64,000 nt of DNA from Norana najaformis. Lineage: Eukaryota; Annelida; Clitellata; Crassiclitellata; Hormogastridae. The stretch is taken from the NCBI GenBank assembly GCA_964023275.1, contig OZ029927.1, positions 6,713,062 through 6,777,061 of the forward strand, read 5' to 3'. Every line of letters begins with the position of its first letter. Position 1 is the stretch's first letter. Of this stretch, positions 1 through 23,245 are shown one piece after another. Made by a program: the position numbers and the translations under genes. Below the pieces are notes generated by a model that worked only from the letters and a program-made list of their open reading frames with translations, was not told the DNA's origin and did not search any database.

Positions 1-1345
1 GAAAATCTACGGAGTTTCGAAGTGGAAGCCAAGTTTTGTCGACAGCTTCTTTGTTTTCCATTGAAATTGGAACCTCACCGAGAACATTCCTTTGATTACA
101 GTGAACCTTGGAACAGTTCCTGGGCGACTCTCTTCTGATTAATTATCTGAGAACTGTTTGCTTACTGATGAACTTGTTGTGTTTAATGACTTCAACATCA
201 TTCAGTCTAGCGTAGGCAGCGCCGTTGTGAGGTACTTAAAGGCGCTACATTAAGGGTCTAGATGCATATGTACAGACATGCACAGCACTTCTGAGGGATT
301 CCCAAAATCCCAGAATACTGAAAATCATCGCCGCTTAAAAGAACCGAGATTTTCTCAAATATTTCGATCGCACACAACATTTCTTATGAGCTCACTTACC
401 TAAACTGCTATTTATTTCAATGCAGCATTAGAAAATCACGTTTACAAGACGCAAGAATGCGTTAAATATTCTCTTCATTTGAATACTTGTTACTTTAGGG
501 GATATTGGCCAGGGTTTTTAAACTTTGGGGTATTTCCCATGAGGGTTATTGCCAGAGGTTTTAAACAGGGTGATTATTTTCTTAAGTGTTTTTGCCGGGT
601 TTTGGCCGAGGGTTTGGCCAGAGGGTTCAACCTTAGAACCGAATATACCAGAGTAGAATAGGACTAGAATAAAAAGGAATACAACAGAACAGTTCTAATG
701 GACAGGAATGGATCGGATTACATAAGACTGGATTAGTTTAGAAGAGAATAGACTGCATATAATTTCATGTGATATGACGTATTTCTGGACCCTCCGTGTA
801 TACATTAGGTCTCTCGCCGAATCTGTACGCAGACATGGACTGTCCACGTACAGCACATTCAGATAAGCGCGATCACGTGTTGACCTGTATTCATAAAAGA
901 TGCTGAGTGGATGGGTCGGACAAAGCAATGCCTCGATGTGTCCATTGGTCCATAGCAAGAGCAGGTCAGAGGTCGGGAAAGCCCCTTCCCTTGCCGCCTG
1001 AGTGGGTGGCTGCGCCGGGTCCAAACGGATCAATGGAACATTTCCTGGGAGACTATAGGCCCATCGTCTGCGAGGGACACCGATCTATTACAGCCTCTCT
1101 TTCTCTCACTTCGAAGAACTTCATTCACCTCTCTCCTCCCCTTCTTCTCTCTTCCGTCCTGTCCTCCTCGTTCTACCTCCTTTCCTCCTCCTATGTCCTT
1201 CTGTTCTTCGACCTTCTCCCCTCCCCTCCCCTCTTCCTCGCCTAAAAGAAATTCCTTTGAGAATATCAGCGACGAACAAATAAAACAAAGCAATAAGACA
1301 AACTCATAAAAGTCAACCAGTAAATCGCCGTCGTTCACTGGCGAT
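1..1345. other. Non-coding, no feature recognised
   Basis: No exon of the Meis homeodomain region could be found here on the minus strand. A pyrimidine-rich patch lies at 1130-1240. Confidence 0.4.
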
Positions 1346-1740
1346 GGATTGGATTCAATTGGATTGGATTGGATTTGATTGGATTAGATTCAATTGGATT
1401 GGATTCAATTGGATTGGATTCAATTGGACTGGATTGGATTGCATGAGTTAGAACTCGATCAGATCACGTTTCGATAGGAAGTAATAGAATGAGGTAGAAA
1501 CGTGACGGGACACAGCATAGCATAGGATAGCATAGGATTAGAAATGGATTGGAAAAGGAGTGGAAATGGACTAGAAATGGATTGAATTTGAAATTGAGTG
1601 AATTCGAAAGATGGATTGAATTGTACAGTTCTGATTGGATAGAACAGAACGGAATGAAACGGAACAGAACAAAACAAAATAGAATAAACGCGATAGAATA
1701 TGATAGGATTGAATTGAATTGGATTGGATTAGATTAGATT
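1346..1740. repeat. GGATT/AGATT-type pentanucleotide-rich sequence
   Basis: GGATTGGATTCAATT-type units fill 1346-1440 and looser ATTAGATT, GGAATAGAAC and similar units continue to 1740. Open frames here are only consequences of the repeats. Confidence 0.7.
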
Positions 1741-12941
<11,201 letters not shown>

Positions 12942-13059
12942 CTGCCAATCGAAACACAATGTCTATCATTCAGATACTTAGAGATGACATTCTAAAATAA
13001 CAGTCGACGCTAATGGAGCCAAACATCAGTTGCCTAGTAAGAAATCTCACCGCTACTAG

Positions 13060-13215
13060 CCTCAATGTGCAGCATGCTGGTCTATACGGGTCTTTAATCC
13101 AACGATTGCGGGCCCGAACCTGCTGAGCGGACTCCGTGTAACGACCCCTCTCGCGCACTTTTGGTTCCCACCTCAGGTTCAGACTTACCGACCTTGCGCA
13201 AGTAATATATACATA
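13060..13215 (+). mobile_element. SINE, family B
   Basis: GGGCCCGAACCTGCTGAGCG then GACTCCGTGTAACGACC and CACCTCAGGTTCAGACTTAC. The same order occurs at 47385-47545, and the head recurs reversed at 53975-54080. Confidence 0.5.
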
Positions 13216-13399
13216 GAGGGCCCTTGAGCAGAACAAGGCGTCGTATCACTAGATATGGATATCACTAGCGAATGCGTTGCTCTCCAGTCGCCTAGAATTC
13301 GACAACTCGCTTCTTGTTGGTATCACAAAGTTAAACATGCAGAAACTTCTGAGAGCTCAGAGCCATAACTGATACGTCAAACTATGAGCATATAAACTT

Positions 13400-13835
13400 A
13401 ATTCTTAAGTCTTTGCATTGGCTTCCTGTTCAACAAAGGATTTGTTTCAAATTGGGGCTCGTTATAAAACACTGAACTCTGGCCAACAGCCAACCACAAT
13501 ACTTAAAACAGTCCTCATTCCTCAGTCTTTACCTTATACAACCACGTAATCTGATTGTCTTCTCTGGCCATTCCTAAGGCTAGAACTGTTCTTGGTGAAA
13601 GGCTTTTTCGGATGCTGGACATAAATTTAGAAATGTATGTGTTCTTTCTGTTCTTTCTCTTGTGCCATTTCGTTCTCAGTTTAAGACTTGCCTTTGCAAA
13701 CTGCTTATCTACCCTGTGCTGCAGTCTCTGTGTCCAAGTGGACTGTTCTTCTGGCTACTGGCCTGATTTTCGATTTGGTTTTGGTGCGCCATCGGTTGAT
13801 GCCTTGTGCTATAGAAGTTACTAGTTAGTCAGACA
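13400..13835 (+). mobile_element. LINE 3' end, family D (C-terminal coding remnant and tail)
   Basis: Reads LHWLPVQQR and other pieces of the conserved C-terminal segment of many invertebrate non-LTR retrotransposons, with frame breaks. Its 3' tail (GCGCCATCGGTTGATGCC, then CTATAGAAGTTA) recurs at other sites in the window. It matches the minus-strand copy at 34012-34470. Confidence 0.55.
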
Positions 13836-14224
13836 CCGGCGCTACAGAAGTTATTGGTAACTTAATATAATAATATATAACTACATAAATACTCAAGCTG
13901 TGGCTTATCAACATCAATTAATGCTTTGCTTTTAGTACAAGCGCCATATACATACTGATGGCTCATTCTATCAGACGTTATTACGGCCTTTCAAAATAAA
14001 TATGCACGGAATTGTCTCGCTACAAATAACAGCTGTGTGCTTTGATGGCAGTTTCTGTATGCGAGCGTCTTAGCCAATGTTAGCGTCTGCTCTTTGAAGA
14101 CATATTTTACTCTCAAATGTCGTAATCGAATCATAATCTTAATCTCACTCGCTGGATTAGCCAGCTTATTCACAGTCAAAACAAAACTGATAGGCAGATA
14201 AGGTCAGATTCGACTTCAGGTCAA

Positions 14225-14720
14225 TACCCAAAGGTTAGGCTGGTAGAGACTGTTGAGCATACGATGGATCGTGTTTAGAACTGGAGTGGCGAGGGAGGTA
14301 GGCCCTATACGGGGAAAGAGGACCGATCTAGACAGGATTTGTGGAAGAGGAGTGTTTTCAGTTTTCAGTGAAAGAGTTCGTAGGATGGTTTAGATTAGAT
14401 AATTGTTGTAATTCTGCCGGTAGTTTAATGCAGAGGGTGAAGCAGCTTAAGCCATGGAGCGATTTCCAAATTGTAAGGAGGTGACGGGAGGGTGGAAAAG
14501 TGTTAGGACGGAAAGGGAACGGATTAAGCGGAATGGTTGGATTGTAAATAACTGAGGAATATAGGATGGTTGAAGGATTTGTAGGTAGTTGACAGGACTT
14601 GTACTCTATTCGTTCAGGTACTTTAGGCCTGTAACGTGATGCAAGAACAGTATTGATGTGATAGTGTTTGTGGGTTTTGATGACAGCATGAGCAAGAGCA
14701 TTCTGGATAGTTTGAACGCG
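14225..14720 (-). mobile_element. Degraded retroelement sequence
   Basis: The minus strand reads FRLIRSLSVLTLFHPP...VTSLQFGNRSMA with stops. A looser counterpart lies near 53390-53660. This looks like another LINE C-terminal segment, but the family is not certain. Confidence 0.3.
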
Positions 14721-15049
14721 GTCTGTTTGGGTGACGTCGCTGTCCTTGGATCGTTCTTGTTGTGTTGGTGCCTCAGCCGAAAGGTCCTACGACCTCGGAG
14801 CTCTTAAGGAGTGTCGCGTCTATACAGACACACATGAACAAGTACGATACCCGTTTCCGTTTCACTGACTCGTGTAGCAGTTTCTGTGATAAATCTCTCT
14901 GTTAGACAGAATGCCGGCGATCACTAGACACAGTGTCAGCTGAATCCGTCTGGATTTTGGGCGAAGGTATAAGACGCTGCCTGCCTCATGGGATGCATCC
15001 TAAACAGCCGACTCCTTCCTCTCCAGATACCAAGTCGTCGCCGGATCTA

Positions 15050-15395
15050 GGTCGTTGACACTTTGGCTCTTGTTCTGCCTCGCACCACATCAGCGTTGCA
15101 TCGACTGTCGGGAAATCTCTTTCGCTGTCTTCCGAAGCTTTGGAAATTACAGAACCGTGTTCTGTGTTTTCTCAGCTCTTTAATGTCATGCAGGTCTAAA
15201 CTTAAGACTCGTCTGTTTCGCCTGGCTTGTCCTCCGTAGCTTGACTTCTGGTTTCCCTGACCTACGTTGGATTTCAACCGGGCTTCATCAATGGATTACT
15301 ATTTGGACAACGGTTTCACTTGAAGCAACCATCAATTAACGCCTTGTGCATTCTAATGACGGCGCTATAGAAGTCATCTAGATTAGATTAAGAAT
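15050..15395 (+). mobile_element. LINE 3' end, family D
   Basis: The copy is degraded but shows TKLKTRLFRLACPP before the stop, as in the copy at 32835-33290 (SKLKTHLF...AYPP on the other strand). The tail is GCCTTGTGCATTCTAATGACG, GCGCTATAGAAGTCATC and TAGATTAG. Confidence 0.5.
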
Positions 15396-15756
15396 AAATG
15401 CTAAGCAGCTAGAACAAGAGTAGATGGACTGCCAAACGAACCCTGGATGTCGCCATTTCGGTTGATCCCTCTCAGACAGTCACTGGACGAGCGAAGAAGG
15501 AGAGTTTCGCTGGAAAACTTCCGGGTTCGAAGCTTACGCTGCAGCTGAGCAGCGAAAGATGGAGTCAGTTTCCGTCGCCTAAGCCACAGACGAGGTCTTT
15601 GAGGAACCGAAGCAGTCGAGAGTCCGGACACAAGGAACGCTTTCTTGGCTCTAGGTCAGCAGAGGATGAGCACCGAAGTAGGACAATACTCAGTCTTCCG
15701 TTTAGTCGTTAGAAACACGTGCATGTCGAACGAAGTCTTTGAACATAAAACGACCA

Positions 15757-15762
<6 letters not shown>

Positions 15763-15834
<72 letters not shown>
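15763..15834. repeat. (CT)n then (GT)n microsatellite
   Basis: About 30 CT units followed by six GT units. Confidence 0.95.
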
Positions 15835-15835
<1 letters not shown>

Positions 15836-16199
15836 GCGATATTTCAAAATTCTCGTAGTACGTATTTCCACGGGCGCAGAATAAATGAAGACCTTACGAA
15901 TACTTTACGAAGCGATGACGGCGCGAATCTTATAAAGGAATCGAAATTAAATCCGCTGGTTCTCTTTGTGGCCTCCTATCCATGAGATGACGGGGTCTTT
16001 TCAGCGCCTCTCATCCGTCATATCATTCATGAGATGAGTTAACAGACTATCGTCGTTTATCTTATAAACATGGCCAGGAGAGAAAACAAGGAGTTTGCCG
16101 ACACAAATTCCAACAGCGTAGTCTGTCTGATGGGTGTAAGTGTTATTACGCAATCCAACAGACTAATTCTATACAAAACGATCGGACAGCAGCTACTGC
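15835..16199. other. Non-coding, nothing recognised
   Basis: Unique-looking AT/GC-balanced sequence between a microsatellite and the CpG-rich block. No exon or repeat is recognised. Confidence 0.3.
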
Positions 16200-16420
16200 T
16201 TCTTTAACTGCGAGGACATCGCGTCGCGCGCTCCAGCTCTCGACTAAGTCGGTCGGTCGGTCGGTCGGTCGGTCAGCGGTCGGAGCATCGGCGGTCCAAT
16301 TGAAGCGGCCTAGCTGTCAGTGGCCGCACGCGGTGCCCAGCCCACCTCCGTCCATCGGGCCGACCTGTCAATCACACGTACGCTCCTCCATCAACGCCGC
16401 GCGATAACGAATGGTCTGTC
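16200..16420. promoter_or_regulatory. CpG-rich candidate regulatory block upstream of Meis
   Basis: This stretch is much richer in G+C and CpG than the AT-rich DNA on both sides. It contains a (GGTC)n run at about 16246-16275 and sits about 3.3 kb upstream of the first recognised Meis exon. It could be the promoter or 5' exon region of the Meis gene or a separate CpG-rich enhancer. No start codon with a phase-0 donor could be identified in it. Confidence 0.4.
16365..16374 (-). promoter_or_regulatory. PBX-MEIS/PREP composite binding site
   Basis: The minus strand reads TGATTGACAG, the exact consensus for PBX plus MEIS/PREP heterodimers. A second TGACAG half-site lies about 45 bp away on the same strand (CTGTCA at about 16315). 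The location in a CpG-rich block near a Meis gene suggests possible autoregulation, which is inference. Confidence 0.5.
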
Positions 16421-16454
16421 GACGGATAATTGACAACTGACGCATACGACTCAG

Positions 16455-16575
16455 AAACTGCCAACACCACAACTACCATTACGACCATCACCACTATCAC
16501 CACCATCACCATCACCACCATCGAGGCGATTTCCACCACCATTACAACCAGCACCATTACCATCACTACCATTAC
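16455..16575. repeat. (ACC/ATC/ATT)n triplet-rich stretch
   Basis: CACCACCATCACCATTAC-type triplets. Confidence 0.75.
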
Positions 16576-16939
16576 GATGAAACATGATTCACAAGTAGAT
16601 TACACGTACGTTGTTCTGTGCTTTATGAATTTGAGGGAAATGTGTGAACTGCCGATTGAGTCGGAAAAAACATGAAAAAATCTGTGGAGTTAGATTATGA
16701 ACAGAAAACAATTAGCAGCAAATTAACAGAAGTAATTATTGGCTTTGTTAACTAAGTATGCATATCGTTTATCTTCTAAACATGGTTTGTGTACTGTTGC
16801 TGAACATGAAGTTCTGTTTCGACAGAACTTTTCTGTTTTAGTTTTAAGGAGAAGGAATTTACTGCGTACACAATAGGCCTACGTTTGATTTATCGACCTG
16901 CAGAAGAGCATCAGACAGACAACTTCGTACAGACCGGGA

Positions 16940-17430
16940 TTGTAAAACCATCAACTGGTTGCTTGGCCAGTCCATCATCAGTCCATCGATCATTGTTAAA
17001 AAGAAAGATGGAAAACTGCGACTTGCTTCTGATTATCGTCACAGTAACAGCCGACAGCTGAGTGTCAGTATCCCTTGTCTGTGGTGTCCGAAATGTTAAG
17101 CAAGATCAGAATATCTGTATTCGACTGTAGAAGTGCTTATTAAGGGACATATCCTGTTACAAGAGAGGCTCATGATCACTGTAGAAAAGGCGCTTGCTGC
17201 AGATGATGGTTTATTGGAATGGACACGTGTATCGTTCAGTATGACTAACGCAGACCCTATAGTTTTATGAAAGCCATAAATATACGGTGCTGTAACCGTT
17301 TTCAGAACTATACGCGTGGACAATGTTGTCGTAGATTCCGATGAAGGTAACAAGCATTTACGACATTTGGAATATTTTATATGTACACGTTTTGACTTTG
17401 ATGTAAAGTTGTACAGTGACAGCAGCAGTG
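16940..17430 (+). mobile_element. Ty3/gypsy-type reverse transcriptase relic
   Basis: Across three frames with stops and indels, the plus strand shows the typical order of LTR-retrotransposon RT motifs: IIVKKKDGKLRLASDYR (about 16993-17040), a degraded LSKI...DCRSAY block, LEWTRVSF...TNA, and HLRHLEY after a catalytic region. The usual YVDD motif is altered there. Protease, RNase H and integrase were not recognised. It is an old inactive copy. Confidence 0.6.
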
Positions 17431-17989
17431 ACCTTGCAGTTGATTGCAATTTGATTGTGATGGTCGTGAAAGACTTTTTTCGTTTATTAGTCAAAATCTG
17501 ATTAAAATCAAAAGAGACATGTAACAAGCGTGTTCCGTTGTATGGGCGCCGTCTAAACTGAAAGACATTATTTTAAGTTCTAATATTGTTGTATCGTTTA
17601 TACTGATCATAATCGGTTGACATTTTCTATTTTACTTCTACTGTCTAAATTTGCAAAGCATGTCAGCCGGTGTTTGGCGTTACAAGTCTTTAGTCTCGAA
17701 TTGAGATATCCTAAGGGTAAACTGACAGATTGTCTGTCACACTTCTGATCGATTGTTTCGTAAATAAGGTTGTTTTATTTGTAAGGATAGTTTTTATCGT
17801 TTGTCGGTTGATTGCATAACATTGCTTTCTGTTCCGTTTACAAGTCATCTGAGGTTGCTTTGTAAACGTATGAAGGGTATATGAAGTAATGTCAAGGTAA
17901 TTTTCTGCTTGAGTCAGCACGTTTGAAGCGAGCGTTTTTATTGGCGTTTTCCACGACGTCATATCGATGAGTCATGGGATTGTTGACTT

Positions 17990-18440
17990 GACGTTGATCG
18001 AGTGGCTACTGTGGGTACTGGTTGCATCTAGTTACGAGTGCTGGCGATGGGCGCTTGCGCGGGAAACACCGAGCTCACGATGAGTTATAAGCAAGTTTAA
18101 ACATACCGGGACTGGTTTGCTGTAGTAGCGGGAAAACCCTACATAAAGCCGTCACAAATGCATGGTGAACGAGAGCGCAAGAAAGATTCTGTAGCAGTAG
18201 TCTTTCGTGTTATGTCGTTGACAGCTTCGCGCATGTAGAGAACTTGTATGCCGACGACTACTGTATACCATCGCCATTGAATTGTTCGCTTAGTTAATTA
18301 CATGTAAATAATTAATCAAAGTCTTGTGTCTTTTCTTTCGTTAACGCTACTCATCGGGAGAGTCTATAGCTCTTCAGTAAAGTCGTCGACACGCGGGGAT
18401 TTACCCAATTATTTGCACTAAGAATGCGATGGCTGAGTTG
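17990..18440 (+). mobile_element. Possible LTR-like or promoter-like block
   Basis: This is unique-looking sequence with a TATA-like CTACATAAAGCC near 18139 and a T-rich stretch near 18325-18345. A TGGCACCAGG at 18439, which resembles a tRNA primer-binding site, comes next. It lies 0.55 kb beyond the RT relic. No second copy is visible for comparison, so this is a weak call. Confidence 0.15.
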
Positions 18441-18819
18441 GCACCAGGTATAGGCCCCAAATGAAACCTGGCTAAAATTCAGCTGACATCAGTCAGTCTT
18501 CGCAGGTCTATATAGGTCTATGTAGGCCTATAACTCAGACATATCTAATAAAGTAAATGTGTCTGATTGGCCAAAAACACGACGTTGACTATTAAAAGCG
18601 ATGTCTGATATCACGAAACGATGTAGAATGTGGCGAAAGCGCATCTCAAACGGAGTCAAACCTCTGGGTCTACACCGAGCAATACAACAATACAGGGTAG
18701 AAGGCGTGTATGGCGTGAAACGTAATTGTGTTCGTCTGTTGCTCACGATAACTGGTTTATTGGAAGCCAGTAACTAAACCTATGTGTTTCTTAAGATTTA
18801 TATTGCGTCTTTAGAACTT

Positions 18820-18995
18820 CAATAATAATAACAACAACAATAATAGTAACAACAGCAGCAGTATATCCGCAGCAGCAACAATAATAATAGCAACAGCAGT
18901 GCAGTAGCAGTAGCAACGACAACAGCAGCAACAACAAGAACAATAACAATAATAACGACAACAATAATAACAATACTGCAACAATAATAATAAAC
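18820..18995. repeat. (AAC/AAT/AGC)n triplet repeat
   Basis: AATAATAACAACAGCAGC-type units. The minus-strand poly-Leu/Val frames arise from it. Confidence 0.85.
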
Positions 18996-19084
18996 CAAGC
19001 CAGAGATTTTATTTCTCGGAGTCTTTTTTATAAGTACCAAAAGATCATAGGTACCTCGGGCATGTTAATAAATGCGTTACTTAC

Positions 19085-19265
19085 TTACTTACCCTCGCCG
19101 CCAGTACCTTACCACTGACAGTCGGTGTACTCATTTATAGCTGAGCTTGTTAGAGGGCCCTAGTGAAACAGAAATCTTGGAACATCTTTCTGTCCTAGTG
19201 AAGAGCTGAGCCCCCGACCGCTGGGCTGTCAGTCCACCAGGCTAACCATTGAACCACTAAAGTTA
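19085..19265 (-). mobile_element. tRNA-derived SINE, family A
   Basis: Includes TGGAACATCTTTCTGTCCTA, then GGCTGTCAGTCCACCAGGC and TAACCATTGAACCACTAA, the reversed tRNA-like head with A and B boxes. It is preceded by (CTTA)n. Confidence 0.55.
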
Positions 19266-20015
19266 ATGCCTAGTAAGTTGCAATAGGCAGCTGAAGTGAA
19301 GAATGAACATAGAAACATAAAATCTCCTGGAAACCTTTGGTTTCACATTCAGATAGTAAATGAATTTTCAGCATCGTTGTTTTTGTCTGCAACGCGGTAC
19401 CGAATGCACTGGGATACATAATTATAGAGCGCCATTCAGGAACCTCTCATGAAAGCGCTGAGATGATATGACTGCAGTTGCTGTGAAGAATGAATGAGTC
19501 AAGAATTTTCTTAGTCTTGTTTCTAGTGGAACGATTCAGGTTTTAATGGTCCTCCAAGATGCACGAGAAGATCGGTTCACTCGAGTCGTTGTGTTTGATA
19601 TGCAGGTTGTTTCTTTACAGTCGTTTGCATAGCGATCATACAAGGGTCCAAAGTTCTGCAAATTTATTCAAATATTAATAATTTTCACCACAAATGTTCA
19701 GAGAATATTTCAAGCATGTACCAGTGTACAAATATGTGTTACTAATGTTAGGCATTGCCGTAAAAATTTACAATACCCCCCGTTTTGTTTCTGTTCTCTG
19801 CAAAAGTAAGGTTCTAACCAGTTAAACAGCAAAACAAACATCTCAGAAATAGCATCAGAATTACATGTTTTAGACAAATAGATTTAAACAGATGTAGAAA
19901 ACCGTCCACATCATAATTGAATTTACAAAGAAGGAAAGCATTAAGGAGGCTCCTGATCACAATGAGATGAGTCTGAAATAAACAAAAATTTAAACTTTAA
20001 AAATCCGGCTCAATT

Positions 20016-20317
20016 CTAACACTGGACATTTGAAATAGTCTTGGTTGGAAAGCCCGTCATGTTAAGATTGGCTTCAGATTCTGACCTTTTGACCCAATCA
20101 CGTTCTCGCCTTTGACTCATAGTCAGTAGTTTGTAAACATCAGCAGCGTTATTTGGCACTGCATCGCTTGAGCTACAGTCTGATTTGCTCTCCTCTTCTT
20201 TGAATTTTGATTCCTCATCATTTTCATTCGATGGCTTCGTCTGCTTTCGTGGCCATCTTGTCGCTTTGTTGTCGAGCCCTGACCCACTTTTGGCCGAATG
20301 AACGTCGAAAACGTCAT
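20016..20317 (-). CDS. Possible 3'-terminal exon of an unidentified gene
   Basis: An acceptor-like TCATTCTGCAG is followed on the minus strand by 99 open codons ending in TAG. The reading is acidic and Ser-rich (PSNENDEESKFKEEESKSD), then VYKLLTMSQRRERDWVKRSE and ends TISNVQC. It does not contain an early ATG, so it would be entered by splicing. An AATAAA on the minus strand near 19664-19669 could end a 3' UTR of about 350 bases. I do not recognise the family and no upstream exon was found. Confidence 0.35.
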
Positions 20318-20494
20318 CTGCAGAATGACGTCACATTTCCTTTGGATCCGGTAGAATTGTGCGCTTGAATTTGCGCCGTGTTCGTTTTATTTAACGACGC
20401 CTTCGTATCAAGGTCATCGCGCCTCGCTCGGCCAATCAACTGCCTATGAGCTCGTCTCTGAATGGAATCATCTTTTATATTCTCTTTCGTAATC

Positions 20495-20665
20495 TCATCT
20501 GCCTCCTCCCTCTCCTCCTCTTTCGCCTCCTTCTCTTCCTCTGTCTCCTTCTCTGTCTTTTTCTCTGTCTCCTTCCTTCTCTCCTCTGTCTCCTTCGCTC
20601 TTCTCCTCTCTTTCCTTCCTTCTTCTTCTCTGTCTCCTTTCTTCTACTTCTGTCTCCCTTCTTCT
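20495..20665. repeat. CTCCTT/CTGTCTC pyrimidine tract
   Basis: CTCCTCTTTCGCCTCCTTCT-type sequence. Open frames on both strands are compositional. Confidence 0.8.
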
Positions 20666-21184
20666 GTGATCTCCCAGAAACGGGTCTTGTGTTTCGTACG
20701 CTATATCTGGACAACTCCTCAATCAGTGTAATCTGACGACTGGCGATCAATCAGAAATCAATCATCGTTGTCGATGAAACTGAAGCAGCGGCAATTTAGC
20801 GCCCTGGGTTCGAGACCTGCAAGGCTCTTATAGTAGGCCTACTTTTCACCTCTTCGATCCCGAGTTCGAATCCCGGACCCATCAAACGAAATCGACAAAG
20901 ATCGCCTCACTGCCATGTTTAAAGTCGGAGGCTATCGTTATCGATGCTGCGGCCCCTTTAACTCCAATACATGCCATACCAAGCCATGTCACACCATACC
21001 ATTCATACATATAATACATATAGACCGACAGATAGACAGACATACATACAATAGAGTGAATAGACATACATACGCGCGTCCGTACGTACACAAACACGTT
21101 ATGTTATGTAAGGTCATGTCATGTTATATTAGCTCCGTAACATCTGAATAAGAGACCAGTGGGTGAGTCTTCCATAATTTACAT

Positions 21185-21330
21185 CTTAAGAACTTCTATA
21201 GCGCCACCGTAATAATGCTCAAGGCATAAGTCTATGGTCGTTGCTAAGTAGTCTGTGTAACCTACACCATTTTCCTGGGTGACATTTGGTCAAACACGAA
21301 GAGAGAAATCCGAAAAGGCCCAGGAACACG
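21185..21330 (-). mobile_element. Retroelement tail, family D-like
   Basis: ACTTCTATAGCGCCACCGTA, then GGCATAAGTCTATGGTC and later AAGAGAGAAATCCGAAAAGG. The copy at 26246-26400 shows the same order of blocks, so these are two members of one family. Confidence 0.4.
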
Positions 21331-21534
21331 GAAACAGAGAAAATGAAGCAAAGGGGGAATGGACTAATGAAATTAGTCGGGGATTAAAGGCCAGTACAGA
21401 CTCTGCAAAGCAAACGTTTGCCGGAAGAGAGTTCCCGAGTCTGGAAATCTGGGGCCAAAAACGGAAAAATCCACCAAAAGCTGTCCTTGTCCTCGGAGTG
21501 GGACAATCAGAAAACTTAGTCGAGTAGTTACGTG

Positions 21535-21575
21535 GCTTTCGTTGGGCGCTCTATAAATCTCGGGATTACGATTAC
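21535..21575 (+). mobile_element. Retroelement tail, family G copy 1
   Basis: GGCTTTCGTTGGGCGCT then AATCTCGGGATTACGATTAC, nearly identical to 22284-22330. Confidence 0.5.
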
Positions 21576-22283
21576 GATCTTGGAAGTCGGCAAAAGACGC
21601 AGACAGTGATGGTCATTGTGGTCGGGCATTCGATTTCCAAAGAATAATTCACTTTCGGTTCTAATACTGCCATCTAGCGAACTCATAACTGGCGAACTCA
21701 GAACTCGAAGTTTGAGAGCCAAGTTCGCTAGAGGACGCTAACGAAACAGAAATCTTGATGGTTGAAACGGCGGATATTTGAAGAAAGTTGACACAAAAGA
21801 GACGCTAACGAAAGGCAGGGTTGGACAGTCTGACCGTGCCAATTAGATTCGGGGGCGAGGGTTGCCAACAGAAACTATAAATTAAAAATGGCTATAATAA
21901 TACTATTAAAGGCAAAAAACAAAACAAAAATCAAAAATGTAAGCAAGATGAAAATCAAAGTGAAAATGCCATTGGGAAATTCGAACGAATGGGACAGAAT
22001 AGAGATGGTGGCTACGCGTCATGGAAACGGCAACGCTCCATAGAGGAGCTTGCCACAGATGATGATGAAGGAGGAGAAGAAGAACGTGAAAAAGATGATG
22101 ATGATGATCATGAAGGAGACGACCTCTTATCTCTCTCTGCTCTCCAACCCCAAACACCACCCCTCCCGTAGCTGCCACGCTGTCTCTCCGTCTCACTTTT
22201 GGATCTTGACCTGGAACCGAACCTTTTTACCTATCGATTTTGTTTTGACTGAGCACCTATGAATACGCTGGTCCCCGCGGTGC

Positions 22284-22332
22284 GGCTTTCGTTTGGCGCT
22301 GTAGAAATCTCGGGATTACGATTACGATAATG
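22284..22332 (+). mobile_element. Retroelement tail, family G copy 2
   Basis: GGCTTTCGTTTGGCGCT then AATCTCGGGATTACGATTAC and (GATAAT)n, matching 21535-21575. Confidence 0.5.
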
Positions 22333-23140
22333 ATAATGATGAGACATATGATTGGAAAGTAGAGAAATTAAGAGCAAAAGGAGCAAGTAGTCGTGGTTGG
22401 CAGTCGTTGAGGCGTGTAGTGCGAGGAGTAATTTCGAAGCAGCTTTTCCGAGCCACGTTTTCTAAGGCAGGCCTGCGTCATTCTCCCATCAAATCTCTGC
22501 TTGTATTTCTTCTGGCTGGATGCTTCTGGCCTCCGCCTCTGCAGTCAGCAGTCTACTCTGCAGTCCACACCTGTTCCTTCGATGAATGTAGAAGCCAAGT
22601 GCGCTGGAGTCATTCTAAAGCGTCTCCTTGTCTCCTCTGGGCCAGTTGGCCAGAGGTGTGTTCCCTCTGCGCTGTTGCGCCTTCATCATCATGATCCATG
22701 GGTCGAGAGCCCGTAGGTGTCCACTGCATGCATTGTCACTTGTCTCCACAGTTCCCGATCTTGTGCTGTTCTTATCCTCCGATATATATCTTATATCCCG
22801 ATATATTTTCAAAACTAATTAATAAATTATCATATGAAAATATCTTTGTCTAACTAAGTCCACCGGCTCCCACCCGTCGTTGCTTGCACGCTCAGCCTAG
22901 AGCCTCGAGCGATAGGAAGGGGAAGGAAAGGGAGTCAGCCCGGCCAACCTGAATGCATATGCCGCCATCCAGCCTCAGCTGCTAAGGCTGCTGCCTTGGC
23001 TGCTGCTGCTGCTGATGCTATGAACCATCGTTGGCCGGTGTGAAAACAATTCATGACCGGCGAAAGCAATTCCAAAAATACTGATTGGTCCACGTGACCG
23101 ATGACGTCAGATATATCCATTCGCAGCAGCCGTTTCTCAA
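22333..23140. other. Unclassified, possibly transposon-derived
   Basis: Open plus-strand frame at 22407-22694 with no recognised family and no splice signals. Nothing else is supported. Confidence 0.25.
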
Positions 23141-23145
23141 AATCA

Positions 23146-23209
23146 TACATACATACATACATACATACATACATACATACATACATACATACATACATAC
23201 ATACATACA

Positions 23210-23245
<36 letters not shown>

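Noticed and set aside
12942..12959. Upstream extension of Meis exon A (reading CFDWQ)
   Set aside because: It begins with TTG and sits directly before an AG acceptor at the position where vertebrate Meis has an intron.
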